DNA from: Ceratotherium simum simum
Lineage: Eukaryota > Chordata > Mammalia > Perissodactyla > Rhinocerotidae
Assembly (NCBI RefSeq): GCF_000283155.1
Contig: NW_004454166.1
Span: 12,988,070 to 13,052,069, forward strand
Direction of reading: 5' to 3'
DNA length: 64,000 nucleotides
The notes beneath the pieces are model-generated. The model was not told the DNA's origin. It saw only the letters and a program-made list of their open reading frames with translations, and ran no database searches. The translations under genes were made by a program, and so were the position numbers. Below are positions 1 through 11,489 of the stretch, piece after piece. How positions within the stretch are numbered: the first letter of the stretch is position 1; each line of letters begins with the position of its first letter.

Positions 1-30
1 AAAAAATTAAAAAAAAAAAAAAAAAAAAAG
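1..30 (+). repeat. A-rich tract at window edge
   Basis: Almost pure A with one TT. It may be a SINE or LINE tail whose body lies outside the window, or the A-rich head of the LTR that follows. Confidence 0.5.
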
Positions 31-725
31 AGCAATAAAGGATCTTCATAACAAACCCCTTTCAACCACACCTGAGTTTACGTTAATGACGTGACTTTTG
101 GAAAGCACCTAAGGATGCGGGCTGGTTGCCAGGGGAACCACCTTTTGATTAGAGGGTTGGAACTTTCAGTCTCACTGCCCCCAACCCGGAGCCCCATAAC
201 CTCTGGGGAGGGGAGGGGGCTGGAGGTTGACTTAATCACCAATGGCCAATGATTGAATCAATCATGCCTATGTAATGAAGCCTCCATAAAAACTCAAAAG
301 GATGAGGTTCGGAGAGCTTCCCGGTTGGTGAACACGTGGAGATGTGGGGTGAGTGATGCTCCCAGAGAGGGCACGGAAGCTCCTCACCCCCTCACACACC
401 TTGCCCTAAGCATCTCTTCCATCTGGCTGGTCCTGAGTTATATCCTTTTATAATAAACTGGCAATCTACTAAGTAAAATGTTTCTCTGACTTCTGTGAGC
501 CACTCTAGCAAATTAATCAAACCCAAGGAGGGGGTCATGAGAATAGGGTATAGCCACTCAGTCAGAAGCACAGGTGACAACTTGGACTTGCAACTGGCAT
601 GTAAAGTGTGTGTGTATAGTGGGCGGGGACAGTTTTGCAGGACTGAGCCCTTAACCTGTGGGATCTGAAGCTATCTCCAGGTAGATAGTGTCAGAATTAA
701 TTGTTTGGAGGTGTTAGAAAAAACA
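30..725 (+). mobile_element. Solo-type ERV LTR, family not assigned
   Basis: I recognise the string CAATGATTGAATCAATCATG, then GTAATGAAGCCTCCATAAAAA, AGAGCTTCC and the poly(A) region with AATAAA at 452-457, as parts of an old placental ERV LTR. The segment up to about 690 (ATAGTGTCAGAATT) follows the same consensus order. No internal retroviral genes flank it. The subfamily and exact ends are uncertain. Confidence 0.6.
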
Positions 726-1139
726 CACATTGGACTATGTCACATCCATCACTTTCTCAGGCCTCAGAGGGTGCATGAGGCACCCAGGATCAGGGCGCTA
801 ATGAGGAGGAGTCGGGACTCTAACTCAGGCTGGTGTCAATTCCAGTGCTCCGAGTCTCCAGATCACACGCTAGTTGAAGAGCCTTCCCTGTCTACGGGAG
901 GGAGCTCTTCTCCTCCTCATCGAGAATGAAGCCTTGTACACCCATTTATACCACCTACTCGAGATTTCCTCAGGAATTCATCTAAATCAACTGCAGGGAC
1001 CCCTTTATCAATAGCTCCCCATTCTGCATCAATATCTGCACACGGACAGGAACACACTGACCCCACCGGCATTCAGGAACAGGCTGCTAGGAAGCCTGCA
1101 GCCTTTCTTGAGCTGTTTCACACTTTTTTGTACTACAAT

Positions 1140-1250
1140 GGAAGGTGGCAGGGATCTGAGTTCAAGTCCCAGTTCTGCCACTCACCTGGTGTGTGGCCAT
1201 GAGCAAGGCCCCCCTCTGAGCTCAGCGTCCTCCCGTGTACACTGAGCTAT
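1140..1250 (+). mobile_element. MIR SINE fragment
   Basis: GAGTTCAAGTCCCAGTTCTG, CCACTCACCTGGTGTG and GAGCAAGGC follow the MIR core order. Confidence 0.5.
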
Positions 1251-1979
1251 CCACTAACACACCATCTGAAGAATCAACTGTCTGTGGAAACTGTAACAAA
1301 CCTTCAAACGGAAGGAAGGTTTTTAAACCTTTCTCTTATAGTAACATCTCCTTCTATCAGTGTTGATACCCTTCCACTTCCCCTCCAGGTACATCTGAAA
1401 TGGTAGGAACGCTCAGTAGTGTCCGCACGAGCGGCAAACGTGATGACATTCCAAGCAATCACCAGAGTGAAGCCACAAGAGTCCTTTTAGCATCCACTGA
1501 GCCCTTCCAGCAGTCACCACATGTGTCAACCTCAGCTCGCAGCCCTGTGCCTCTTATTACCGTACATCTACCTGATTCTATGCTGCAAAGACCAGAGGAA
1601 AAATATCTCACAAGTCTCGAGACAAAGTCCGGAATCACCTTTTCCGGATTCCTTGCTGCAAAACACATCACCATAAAATGCTCCCTTTTCATGTTGGGAG
1701 GGGTTTAAGAATGGACTTACAATGGCCACACCTACTCTCTAGAACACCTGCCCCAGAGCCGGGGAGGGAGGCTCTTGCTTGTTGGGGCTGTTATTACCCT
1801 GCCCCAAAGCCCTGGAGGACTGAACCCACTCTATTCCAAGGACCGCTTGTCTGTGTCCCCCTCCAGAATGTGGCAGGCAGGGACAGTGGCCAGCTCACTT
1901 CTGCACCACACAGCTTGGCACTGAGCAAGCTCCAAGTCCAAGTTTGCTGAATGGCTACTGATTGAATGTTCTCTTTCTG

Positions 1980-2000
1980 TGCGTGTGTGTGTGTGTGTAT
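1980..2000 (+). repeat. (GT)n microsatellite
   Basis: A GTGTGTGTGTGTGTGTG run of about 18 bases. Confidence 0.85.
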
Positions 2001-2024
2001 GACACTATCGTGTGTAAGGGAACC

Positions 2025-2245
2025 AGGATAGCCCAGTGGAAAGTGCTGGACTTTGGAATGAGACCAGGTCCTGAATCCTGGCTCTGTCCTTACTTTAACC
2101 TTTACAAAATTCCTAATGTCTCTGGGCCTCAGCTTCATCATCCGTAAAATGGGTCTGCTCCACGATCAACTTTACAGATCAGTGACAAATGTTAAACAAG
2201 AGTTATGTAAAGCCCTCAGTTAGATGCCTGGCTCAGAGCTAATCA
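2025..2245 (+). mobile_element. MIR SINE, nearly full core
   Basis: AAAGTGCTGGACTTTGGAAT, CCTGAATCCTGGCTCTG, GGGCCTCAGCTTCATCATC, TAAAATGGG and GATGCCTGGCTCAGAG follow the MIR consensus through to its 3' part. Confidence 0.8.
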
Positions 2246-2329
2246 GTGCAGGAGCTCAGCAAACAGCAGCTATCAGACCAGGCTGTGAGAAAGCTGGGTG
2301 GGTACAGACCAGAGCCCCCAGTTCTCAGA

Positions 2330-2575
2330 AGCAAGCTTTGATATGTAAAAATAGAACCCTTGCCCCTGCTCTGAGCTGTGCAAAAGTGAAATCTACAGAG
2401 AGGGTTCCTGGGTGGCCTTCCCGCTTTGATATGGAAAAGGAAAACAGGAGGCCCCAGGCCCAACTGCTAAAAATAGGCGATGCCAACAGACTCTGACCTT
2501 GCTTCAGGGCTGGGCAGGGCACTATGGAAACCAGGCTTGGCTCTCTGCAGGGAGCTGGAGATATAAGCTGGGTAT
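2330..2575. promoter_or_regulatory. Candidate intronic regulatory block with MEF2-like sites
   Basis: A repeat-free block with CTAAAAATAG at 2466-2475 (a perfect MEF2 consensus) and TAAAAATAG near 2345. GCTTTGATATG occurs twice as a direct repeat 88 bp apart (2335-2345, 2423-2433). Enhancer function is inferred from motifs only. Confidence 0.25.
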
Positions 2576-2579
2576 GCAG

Positions 2580-4080
2580 AGAGCTGTGCCAAGAGCCCTG
2601 CCGCTGCCAGCCCTCTGATTTGCACGTCAGGGGCTAGGTGGGGGTGTCAATACTTGCAGGAGCCTCAATTATGGAGCAATAAGTCAATGGCCAAGTGGAC
2701 CATCCTCCGCCCCGGGTCCCCACCTATAACCCCACTTTCCCCCAAAACACACCCCCCACAACATCCAATCACCTGCCACCAACCATGTCATCCCAGGCCC
2801 TCTGAAAATCAATGACACCCCAGAAGCCATCTCAGCAAATCCTCTCAAAGGGCTCTTCTCTGAACTGCTAAGGTTTCTCCCACAGGCAAGGTGGCCTTGC
2901 AGGTTCCAGCTAACCTCTCAGCATGTCACCTGTGGGGGCTGTGATGACTTCTGGCGCCCCTCAGCCTGCCCAGCTAGGAAGAGGAGACCCATATCCATGT
3001 CAGATCACAAAACCCTTTCTCCTCCATTAACTCACTGAGGCCCTCAATTTCCCTGTGAAAGAGATGTTACCACCCCCACCAGACAGGTGGGAAAACTGAG
3101 GACTGAAAAGAGCACTTACACCTGCAGTCGTAAACCTGGCTAAGTCCAACCTGTGCACCTCAGTGACCTGCCAAGGTCTAAGGCTGTGGTTTCACCAGCC
3201 AGAAGATGGAACCATTTGACAAATGGCTCCTAAGGTCCCTTTTGAGGCTAAGGACTGAGGTTCTCGGTTGTTTGCCTTGTCACCAAGTTACGAAGAGGAA
3301 GTCCTAAGTCTTAGGATCTAATCAGAAAGGTTTGTTTATACACATATAATGAACCCGAGACCAAATGAGCAAGCTGCCACAGAAGGCAAATTAGCTCAGA
3401 GGTTGAGAGAGAGGAGAAAAGTACTTTGGGTGTCGGGCAACGATGCATGAAGGACTGTCATGAAGGATGGTGGTCTTGAAGGATGGCCAGAACTTTAAAC
3501 GAGGTGAGAAAGGGCATTCCAGGAGGGGAACCAGCACAAACAGGGGCACAGAGCTAAGAGCAGCCTCACCAGAACCCGGCCTGCAATGAGCCCAGTGAGA
3601 AATCAGACTGATGAGAAGGGTCCCGGGAGCTGCGGCTGCGGCAAGCCTCTTGGATCCTCTGAGTCAGGCAGACAGGACCCTGCACCTGCTTCTGCAGGGA
3701 AGAGAAGAACCTCCCGTTCACAGAGCTGGATGCTGGAAAGGCTTCAGAGCCTGCAGCGTCTGAGCATCTGCAGGTGTTTGGCCTGGGAAGGATGCCTGGA
3801 TCCTGCTGTGAACATCCCTCCTGCTGCACAGCGCCCGGGCACCGGCGGGCGGGAAAGGCTGGCTACCCAGGAGCAGAGGTTCACAGCAAAGTCTCTGGTA
3901 ATGGAGTCACACCTCTGGCTTTCTGGGAATCCGAGTGGCTGGAGAGAGCTCACCTGGGGATGAGGACGTGCCAGAGGGCAACAGGCGCTGGGCTCTAAGG
4001 GCAGAAATGACGGCTATCTTTTCCCTTCTGACTGGAGATGTGTGGGGCAGACACGCCTGCATCCCCTTTAGACTAAGAAT
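2580..4080. other. Unassigned intron 2 DNA
   Basis: Mostly unique-looking sequence with a short MIR-like patch near 3060-3100 (GGTGGGAAAACTGAGG). No exon or strong repeat was recognised. Open frames here (for example 3586-3963) have no recognisable protein features. Confidence 0.5.
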
Positions 4081-4084
4081 CACT

Positions 4085-4240
4085 GAACATTAGAATTAGA
4101 AGAGCTCTTGGGAGAACAGGTCCAAGAACCCCATTTTACAGATGAGGAAACTGAGGCCAAGGGAGAAAAGGTGGCTCATCTAAAGCCCACCAAATGAGTG
4201 AGGGGCAGAGCCAGGAACAAGGTCCAGGTGTAACTCCTAG
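4085..4240 (-). mobile_element. MIR SINE, minus strand
   Basis: CCATTTTACAGATGAGGAAA followed by CTGAGGCC is the reverse complement of the diagnostic MIR string. AGGGGCAGAGCCAGGA follows in the expected order. Confidence 0.8.
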
Positions 4241-4249
4241 TCCAGGGTT

Positions 4250-5750
4250 GCAGACGTTCTGAAGCCAAAAACACCACATGCAGTAAGACTCACAGGAGAA
4301 GGCAGGACGGAGAGGAGTTTCTGGGAAGAGGAGGGCCGATGAGTGTCAGATGCTGGGGACAGAGGAGAAATCTAAATTTGGCACTCAGGAAGCAACTGGA
4401 AATGGAACCATGACACAGGTGCAGGGAGTAAATGCTGGAGAAACAGGCATACTCCCTAAGACAAACAGTAAAATGGATGGACGGAGAGAAAGAGAAACTT
4501 TGAGGTGGAGGGGAAGAAAACTCAAGGAGGTTTAGCTGCATGACCTCACTCTTCTCAGCAGGAGGTGAGGCCGACTTCGAGAACAGTCTTTGTGGGGACT
4601 GGACTACAGGTCTGTGGTCCAGATTCAGAAGGGCAACCGTGGGGCACTTAAGAGTCCATTGGGGCTAAGAGTCCATTAGGGAGTCCATAAGACCCCAAGA
4701 GCAGCTCAGGGGCTTGGACTTTGCTGAACCTGTGATCTGCGATCTGTGCTCGTGCCAAAAGGCACAGCCCATGACTCTCCAGCAATGCCTGGCAGCCCGG
4801 GAGAAGCAGCAGAGGAAACAGATGGGCTTGCGTGTCGAGGGGAGGCCAGGGGACAGTCACGGGGGCAGGAGAATTAAAGGGCAAGTGAGGACACAGGTGA
4901 GATGGCTGAGGCTTCAGCAGGGTGTGAGGAGGCAAGGGCAGGAGGAGGCTGGGAGAGGGCCAAGGCCAGAGGTAGAGGGACTAGAAAGACGGAATCAAGG
5001 GAAGTTATCATGGAATGGGGAATGACAGAATTCTGGGTCTTGGCGAGACTGGGTGGTGACAGTGAATCTGTGAGAGATTTGCTCAAATGAAGCTTCGATG
5101 AGAGAAAATGGTATCTGGAATATTTAAAAGGGTCAGCAACTTGAATTCCGAGGTTGCCCAGCGGAAGAGAAAAACTGAGACACCAGAGGCCTTCAGGGAT
5201 GGCAGGGACAGTGCTGGGGTCAGAGGGCAGGGCAATGGGTGGCCTAACCTCAAAGGAAGCAGAACTGGACAGGGAGGTGGAAGGAGAAAAGGTGGTCTGC
5301 CCCTCCCCAGGGTCCCAGTGGGCCTGAGTGCGAGTCTCCAGCAGGGAAATGGAGAAGGAATCAGGACCATTAACTCAAGGAGGCAGCTAGAGTGTTCATG
5401 GCAACAGTCGGGGGGGAAAGCGAATGCGCTGTGGGCAGACAGGAAGTCCTGAAGGTGCAGAGGAAGTCGGTGGTGTAGAGGGGCACCCTCAGGGAGCGTC
5501 TGCCCACTGTAGCCAGGATGCATTCAAGTCTCGATTCCCGATTCCACTGTATCATCTACGGACTGAGCGTCACACTAACATTCTCAGACAGACCCAATTC
5601 CCAGGCATCGATTAGGAGCATCTTTGCCTTACAACAGTCACGTGTGGCCCCCAGGAAGTAGCTAAAAGTGTCTTTCAGGTGGAAAGTCTTAGCCACTTAC
5701 GAGGAGCTCCAGGTCTCTAGCTCAAACATCTATCAGGAAACCTGCCCTTT
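4250..5750. other. Unassigned purine-rich intron DNA
   Basis: Long stretches of GGA/GAGG-rich sequence (4300-5450) create open frames on both strands that have no domain or codon signature. No repeat family was recognised. Confidence 0.5.
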
Positions 5751-5759
5751 CACACAGTG

Positions 5760-5920
5760 TCTCAAACAGCATCGTCCCTTACTCTGTCTATCTCCTTACT
5801 CTGCCTTATTTTTCTTAATACTTATTACCACCTGTCATATTATATATGTGTTCACTGTCATCCACAGTGCTTAGAATGGGGCCCAGTGCATAACAGGCCT
5901 TCAATAAATATTTTCAGATT
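5760..5920 (+). mobile_element. L2 LINE 3' end fragment
   Basis: Ends with GTGCTTAGAATGGGGCCCAG, then TGCATAACAGGCCTTCAATA AATATTT: the L2 3'-terminal motif (GCCTGGCACATAGTAGG…CAATAAATATT) in degenerate form. Confidence 0.6.
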
Positions 5921-5929
5921 GTTGACTAA

Positions 5930-6600
5930 ATCATCTTTGAAATCCAAAGCTAGATTTTATTGAAGAGGGAGATTCGCAAGTCATTCCTGATTTTTAAGAG
6001 TCGTTCTGAGCTGCATCAAGTTCGCTCACTCCAGCACCTCCACTGTGAACAGTTCTGTCTCAGGCAGAGCAAGGGAAGTCTTTGCTGACCTAACACAACC
6101 TCCTGGAGCCTGCAAGATGGTTCTCGAGCAATGCCAAGACCCACTCCGACTGCCCCCCCGCACTCCCCGAGCCTGGCTGGGATTCAGCGTGTTCGAGGCA
6201 CCTGCTCTCTACACCCAGCAAGAGTCCACGAGGAGACAGTGGTGCAGCCTCTTCTGCTGACTAAAAATAAAAGCAGCACCATTAAAAGAATTTCTATAAT
6301 GATATTTCTTCTTCTTTCTACCTACTCTAGAAATGTGCCCACATTGCATCCCTGTGCTTGGAACTGTTTCCCTAACACATCCCCATGCACGACAGGAACG
6401 CTTCTTGCTGTCCTCCTCTCCCAGTTACTGGCCACCTCCAGGGTGGGGCATCACGGATGCATTTCACCCGGGCACCATCACCAGCACCCCGATGCTCGTG
6501 ACTGCAACAATCTCACAGTTTCACTCCTATCTTTCTCTACCAATTTCTAGCAACTGTGGATCTGCGATTAGCATGAAAAGCCAATCTGTCCCGAAATGAA
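5930..6600. other. Unassigned intron 2 DNA next to exon 2
   Basis: No repeat or exon recognised. It ends at the exon 2 donor, whose GTATGT reads on the minus strand at 6615-6610. Confidence 0.5.
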
Positions 6601-6615
6601 TCAAGGAATACATAC

Positions 6616-6720
6616 CGCAACCTGGGCAGAGTCGAGGAACTGGAGGCCAAAGTAATCTGTTTCCACGAGGTCCAAGTGGTACACGATCTGATCAAACAAA
6701 TCCTGGCCTTTGGCATGTTT
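6616..6720 (-). CDS. EPB41L4B: EPB41L4B exon 2 (FERM F1 lobe)
   Basis: Exactly 105 bases (35 codons) on the minus strand, starting [20 protein letters not shown] and ending [15 protein letters not shown] pyrimidine-rich tract and CAG acceptor lie just upstream (AG at 6722-6721), and a GTATGT donor follows at 6615-6610. Both ends are phase 0, so the exon joins exon 1 (…VSVDLP) without disturbing the frame. The D-LFD-I--HL-L-E-DYFGL motif is the classic F1-lobe signature of band 4.1 FERM proteins. The residues KHAKGQD and [15 protein letters not shown] favour EPB41L4B over EPB41L5 (KAKGQELFDQI, DYFGLRFMDS as I recall them). The frame is shorter than 60 codons between stops, so a simple open-frame scan misses it. 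The next exon, expected to start HWLD, was not found between 1 and 6615, so it probably lies beyond the left edge. Confidence 0.95.
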
Positions 6721-7044
6721 CTGGAAGACAACGGGGTAGACTAAAATTTAGGTTGTGACAGCTCGATAAGAAACAAAAAGATTTTCAAAAAACTCAATAA
6801 AATCACTTTCCTCTTTATATTGCATACACGTACGTGTCATAGTACACAAATTTTTTTTAAATTTAATTATTTTTTTAATAATAAAAACTCATGATTAAAT
6901 CTAAGCACTCATAATGACAAAAAAACCACCAAACAACAACTTCATAGGATGATTAGGGAACGAACGCCTTATTATGAAAACTGGTAAATAAAGGGAAAAA
7001 AAATCAAGCACTGATCCTGCTTTTAGCTGTAGCACTGGCTGACC

Positions 7045-8205
7045 AAAGAGTAGATGACATATATAAAAAAATTAACTCCAAATGGACCAAAGATCTAAAT
7101 GTAAGAGTTACAACTAGAAAACTCTCAGAATAAAACATAGGCACAAATATTCACGACCTTGGATTAGGCCATGGTTTCTGAGATATGACACCAAAAGCAC
7201 AAGCAACAAAAGAAAAAAACTGAACATCATCAAAATGTAAAACTTTTGTGCTTCAAAGGACACCAAGACATCAAGAGAATACAAAGACTACCCAGAATGG
7301 GAGAAAATTTTTGCAAATCATATACTGATAAGGGACTTCTACCTAGAATATGTAAAACACTATTAGAACTCAATAATAAAAAGACAAATATTCAATTGCA
7401 AATGGACAAAGGATATACATAGATAGTTCTCCAAAGATATACACATGCCTGACAAGAACATGAAAAGATGCTCAACATCATTAGTTATCAAATGCAAATC
7501 AAAACCACAATCAGATATCACTTCACACCCACTAGAATGGCTATAATAAAAAAGACAAATAAAAATGTTGGCAAAACTGGAACCCTCATATAGTGCTGAT
7601 GGGAATGCAAAACTGTGCAGCCACTTTGGGAAACAGCCTGGCAGTTTCTCAAACAGTTAAACATAGAGTTACCATCTGAGCCAGCAATTCCACTCCTAGG
7701 TATATATCCAAGAGAAGTAAAAACATTATGTTCATACAGGAATTTGCACAAAAATGTTCATAGCACCATTATTCATAACAGCCAGAAAGTGGAAGCAACC
7801 CAACTGCCTATCAACTGATGAATGGATAAAGCAAATGTGGTCTTATCCATACAACAGAATATTATTTGGTCATAAAAAGGAATGAAGTTCTCATACATCC
7901 TACAACATGGATGGACTCTGAAAACACTGTACTAAGTAAAAGAAGCCAGTTACAAAGGACCACATATTATATGAAGAGTCCAGAATAGGCAAGTCTGGAG
8001 ACAGAAATTACATTAGTGGTTGTTTAGGGCTACAGGATTTATGGGATGACAGCTAAGGTGAGCACGGCTTTTTCTGAGTTAATGAAATGTCCTAAAATTG
8101 ATCATGGCAATAGACGCACAACTCTATGAATATACTAAAAGCTACTGAATTGTACACTTCAGACAGGTGAATTGTATGGTATGTGAATCCCAATAAGGGT
8201 ATTAA
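7045..8205 (+). mobile_element. L1M-type LINE, 5'-truncated, decayed
   Basis: Carries L1 ORF2 C-terminal landmarks in order: ATGGACCAAAGATCTAAATG, GACACCAAAAGCACAAGCAA, ATGCAAATCAAAACCACAAT and CCAGCAATTCCACTCCTAGG, followed by the 3' UTR (CATAAAAAGGAATGAAG, GAATTGTACACTTCAGACAG). The reading frame is broken by many stops, so it is inactive. It is inserted in the opposite orientation to EPB41L4B, 0.3 kb upstream of the exon 2 acceptor. Confidence 0.9.
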
Positions 8206-8209
8206 AAAT

Positions 8210-8555
8210 AGCAGATGGCCAGAGTTTTTCTTTATGGTAGCATTCCAACAAATAAAAGGAATAACAGAATTGCAATATCACAATTTTGCAACTTCTAACG
8301 AATGGTAGGCTCTAAACATTGGGCACCAGTGGCTACTAATGTCACAACAGGAGACAACCAGCCCTTGTGTACCTCCTGATGAAGAACACCCCACCACCCA
8401 AGATATAATCTTGCTCCCCATGCCCCTCTCTCTCCACAGGAAAAAAAACCAAGCCTGGGACTGATTCAACCACTAGCTCCAACTGCAGGAAACGCACAGG
8501 AATGTTCTAAACTACATGGGACAGCAGTCAGCAAGATCCAGCCTGTGGGAAATTC
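8210..8555. other. Unassigned intron DNA
   Basis: No clear repeat match. It may include a decayed 5' part of the neighbouring 8560-8984 element. Confidence 0.3.
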
Positions 8556-8559
8556 TAGA

Positions 8560-8984
8560 AACTCCTCAGGACCAACGACCTAGTTTCCTCAACAGACGGA
8601 ATATAGGGAAGAGAAGAGATGGAGGGGACACCTACAGATTAAAAGAGATTTAAAAGACACTTTAAAAAAAAGGCCAAACTAAACTGCAATGTCTAGGGAT
8701 GCACACTTGGGTGATAAAATTGAAAACAGAGTAAAGAAGTGATTACAATCAAGTCAGGGCAGTTGTTGCTCTTGGGGCTGGGAGAGGCTGCGGCTGGGAG
8801 GGGGCACATGGTGGACTTCCGGCAGGCTGGCAGGGTTCCAGCTCTTGACTTGGGTGGTGGTACGAGTGCATCTACCTTCTAGTAATTCACTGAACCGCAC
8901 CTCTGCTTTTTTGTACATCCGTATCTGTGTTACACAAAACAACAATAACAAAAAGTAAAAACAAAAATCAAAACTACATCACTA
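8560..8984 (+). mobile_element. Old LINE-type repeat 3' region (one of three related copies)
   Basis: GATTAAAAGAGATTTAAAAG at about 8640 matches the copies at 17230 and 28400. The 8695-8960 part (GGGTGATAAAATTGAAAACA, GGGTGGTGGTACGAGTGCAT, TTGTACATC) resembles an L1M 3' UTR. The family is not firmly assigned. Confidence 0.5.
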
Positions 8985-9181
8985 GGGGGCCGGCCTGGTG
9001 CTGCGGTTAAGTGCGCGCACTCCGCTTTGGCAGCCCGGGGTTCGCAGGTTCGGATCCCAGGTGCGCACCTACACACCGCTTGTCAAGCCATGCTGTGGCG
9101 GTGTCCCATATAAAGTAGAGGACGATTGGCATCAGGTGTTAGCTCAGGGCTAATCTTCCTCACAAAAAAAAGAAAAAAAAC
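8985..9181 (+). mobile_element. ERE SINE
   Basis: Head GGGGCCGGCCTGGTGCTGCG, box B GGTTCGGATCCC, body CAAGCCATGCTGTGGCGGTG, tail TTAGCTCAGGGCTAATCTTC and an A-rich end. Imperfect target duplication CTACATCACT (8974-8983) / CTACACCACT (9182-9191). This is the short-tailed ERE form. Confidence 0.95.
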
Positions 9182-9189
9182 CTACACCA

Positions 9190-9875
9190 CTGGATTACAG
9201 ACAGCTTCTTTCCTTCAGACTCTTTCTTTCCCAGAAATACTCCTCTGAAGGCAACAGTTCAACGGAAGCAGAAAGCTCGAAGTGCAATGACATTCTCTAT
9301 AGCATTATCTGCTGGAGAAATAAGGTGTGGGATCAAAAAGAGGAAACGACCAAACACCAACCACAGGGACACAGAACTGGGGCCCACCAACACTCCAGAA
9401 TACTGTTGGGCATTTTAAATTATGAAGATGAGATAGAAATAAGGAAAATTCTTATGACAACATTAGGTAAACAGACTACAAAGGAGTAAGAAGCTGTGAT
9501 TCCAACAACATAAAAATATGTATGCGCTGTATGTGGACTGCTTGATAAAAACAGGAAATTTGCAAAAACTAAAATAGCTGTGTTAGGATCGAGAAACTAC
9601 GGATGGTTTTCTTCCCAAGTTTTCTTCAACACTGATCTTTTGGCAGTTGTTAGACAGCAAATAAAATTAAAAAAAAGAAAAAATCACCATTCTGGCACTC
9701 TTCCTCCTTGCCCATAACAATCCATCCTCTGGATGGATCTTTTCCTATTACTATCCAGTGCTACCGGCCCTATGCAACACCTATTATCACAGTGCCAATG
9801 CTTCATTAGCGGGTTTCCTAGTGGGACAGAACTAGTTAGAGTAAAGCTTTAGCAGCAGGATGTGGCAGAAAAAAT
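9190..9875. other. Unassigned intron DNA
   Basis: AT-rich. The part at 9400-9680 has the flavour of an old LINE 3' end, but no diagnostic motif was seen. Confidence 0.3.
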
Positions 9876-9879
9876 TGGG

Positions 9880-9965
9880 CTGGGAGGAAGCAAGAAACTG
9901 TGCTCTAGTCCCAGATGTACCACTAACTGTGTGACCTGAAGCAATTCATAATTTCCCCAAATCCA
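9880..9965 (+). mobile_element. MIR SINE fragment
   Basis: CTAGTCCCAGATGTACCACT followed by AACTGTGTGACCTGAAGCAA matches the MIR core. Confidence 0.65.
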
Positions 9966-9969
9966 TACG

Positions 9970-10875
9970 GGCCATCCTGGACTTCTCCCGCAGCTGCAGG
10001 TGGGACATGGCACCCTGAACATACAGGGCCACCAAAACACAACTGACCCTAAATCCAACCTGGTCCCCACCTGGGTCTCTCTATTTTGGCTCTGAGCTTA
10101 CTATCCAGGTATGTAATTCTAACACTCGCAGAGTATGAACCGAAAAAACACAGTTCCACACACATAAAATGAGGGCGGTTAGCCCAAGTTTCTGTCTAGG
10201 TCATTCCAAGTCTTACTTTGCTGATGTCTTTCTAAAACAGCTCTTAAATTTAGAAGGAGCTCAAGGAGAAGGTTGGAAAAAACCTTTCTAGGGTGGCGGG
10301 TCCCTTCCGCCATCCCAGATTGGCTCCTCTATCAGCAGACTCGTATTCAGCTGGACTTGGAGGTGGCAGACAGCAGGGTCTGGTGGACAGGAAATACCAT
10401 TTTTATTCACCTGTAAATACTTCTCCCCCACGCACTTCCCCCCCAAGTATGCTCTTTGTTCTCTTCTGCTGGAAGAGAGAATTCCCAAGGGCCCTTTCCA
10501 GCTCTAAAAAGAATCTGGTAACATTATGAGGAATATATGGAAAAGAGGGGTCCTCGAAACACAAGTCCCAGTGGGTTAAGGGTAGAAGGAAGACAGGAGG
10601 GTCAAGGCCACTGCACTTGAACCCACCATTTCTCACTCCTCCCAGCCTGCAGTGTCCACTTTCAAAACCGACACGCTCCAGATAACTTAACTCATCTGCA
10701 TTGCCAACCAGGACATCCCATCCGGGGCAGCCCCTAGAAGCCCACAAACTCATCTCAGGCTTAGCCCCAACAGTCCCTCCTTTGGCAGCCTCCCCAGCTC
10801 TACCTCTCTCCAACCCCACCCACGGCAGTTAAGGGCCCCCTCCTCTGTGTGCCCACAAGCAGGCATATGCCTTTA
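9970..10875. other. Unassigned intron DNA
   Basis: No repeat or exon recognised. The 138-codon minus-strand frame at 10403-10819 shows no domain, signal peptide or splice context and is treated as chance. Confidence 0.45.
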
Positions 10876-10879
10876 CTAC

Positions 10880-11060
10880 ATACACACGTATCACGCTGCA
10901 CCGCAGTGGCCTGTGCTCCTGTCTTACTCCTACTTCAGGCTGAGCACTCCCTGAGGGCAGGAACCAGCTGTGTTCATCTGAGTACCACCTCCCCTTCCCT
11001 CCATCCCCAAAGCACAGTGCCTGGCTGGCACACAGCGGGTGCTCCATAAATGTCTGTCTG
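10880..11060 (+). mobile_element. L2 LINE 3' end
   Basis: CCTGAGGGCAGGAACCAGCT, CAGTGCCTGGCTGGCACACA and GGGTGCTCCATAAATG: the standard L2 3' end. Confidence 0.8.
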
Positions 11061-11092
11061 CTGGATGGATGGATGGATGAATGGATGGATGA
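11058..11092 (+). repeat. (TGGA)n / (GGAT)n microsatellite
   Basis: A GGATGGATGGATGAATGGAT run directly after the L2 3' end, probably expanded from its GAATGAATG terminus. Confidence 0.85.
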
Positions 11093-11409
11093 GGGATGTG
11101 TGGCGTCAGGGGTCAAGAGACAGATCTTCTGGATGGGCCACGCTAAAGCATGAACAACAGACTGATATTTCACAAGCGGCAGGCCTAAAAATGAGAATAT
11201 ACTCATTAAAATCTTTTCAAATTAAGTATTCCATGAACAAGCGCCTAGGGAACCGTGCCGCACTTTCAAGGCCATTTACCTAAACACAATTTCGTGGCTA
11301 TTATGTGAAGTGCTGTCTAGTGGTTACAATAGGAGATCTGTTAATGTGACCAAACTGGGAGCTGCTCCCTGTTGCCTCATGGTTAACTAGGCCTCCCTCT
11401 CTGTGATGA

Positions 11410-11480
11410 ATCCATTCATTCATTCAACAAATGTTTACTGATTGCTCATCAAATGCCAGCCACCATTCTAGGTGCTGGGG
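11410..11480 (-). mobile_element. Old LINE (L2-like) fragment
   Basis: ATTCATTCATTCAACAAATG, then CCAGCCACCATTCTAGGTGC TGGGG, a common antisense L2-type string. Confidence 0.5.
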
Positions 11481-11489
11481 TACACTGGG

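Larger units (their letters stand above)
1..6615 (-). other. EPB41L4B: EPB41L4B intron 2, partial
   Basis: Everything left of exon 2 is intron. The donor is at 6615-6610 and no acceptor or exon 3 coding sequence was recognised before position 1. It contains an ERV LTR (30-725), MIR and L2 fragments, and a repeat-poor block at 2250-4080. Confidence 0.8.

Noticed and set aside
5083..5523. 146-codon minus-strand frame with hydrophobic, Leu/Pro-rich content
   Set aside because: Arises from pyrimidine-rich low-complexity DNA. No start context, splice sites or family resemblance.
8985..9060. tRNA-like A and B boxes suggesting a tRNA gene
   Set aside because: They belong to the ERE head. The sequence does not fold as a complete tRNA and repeats at many sites.
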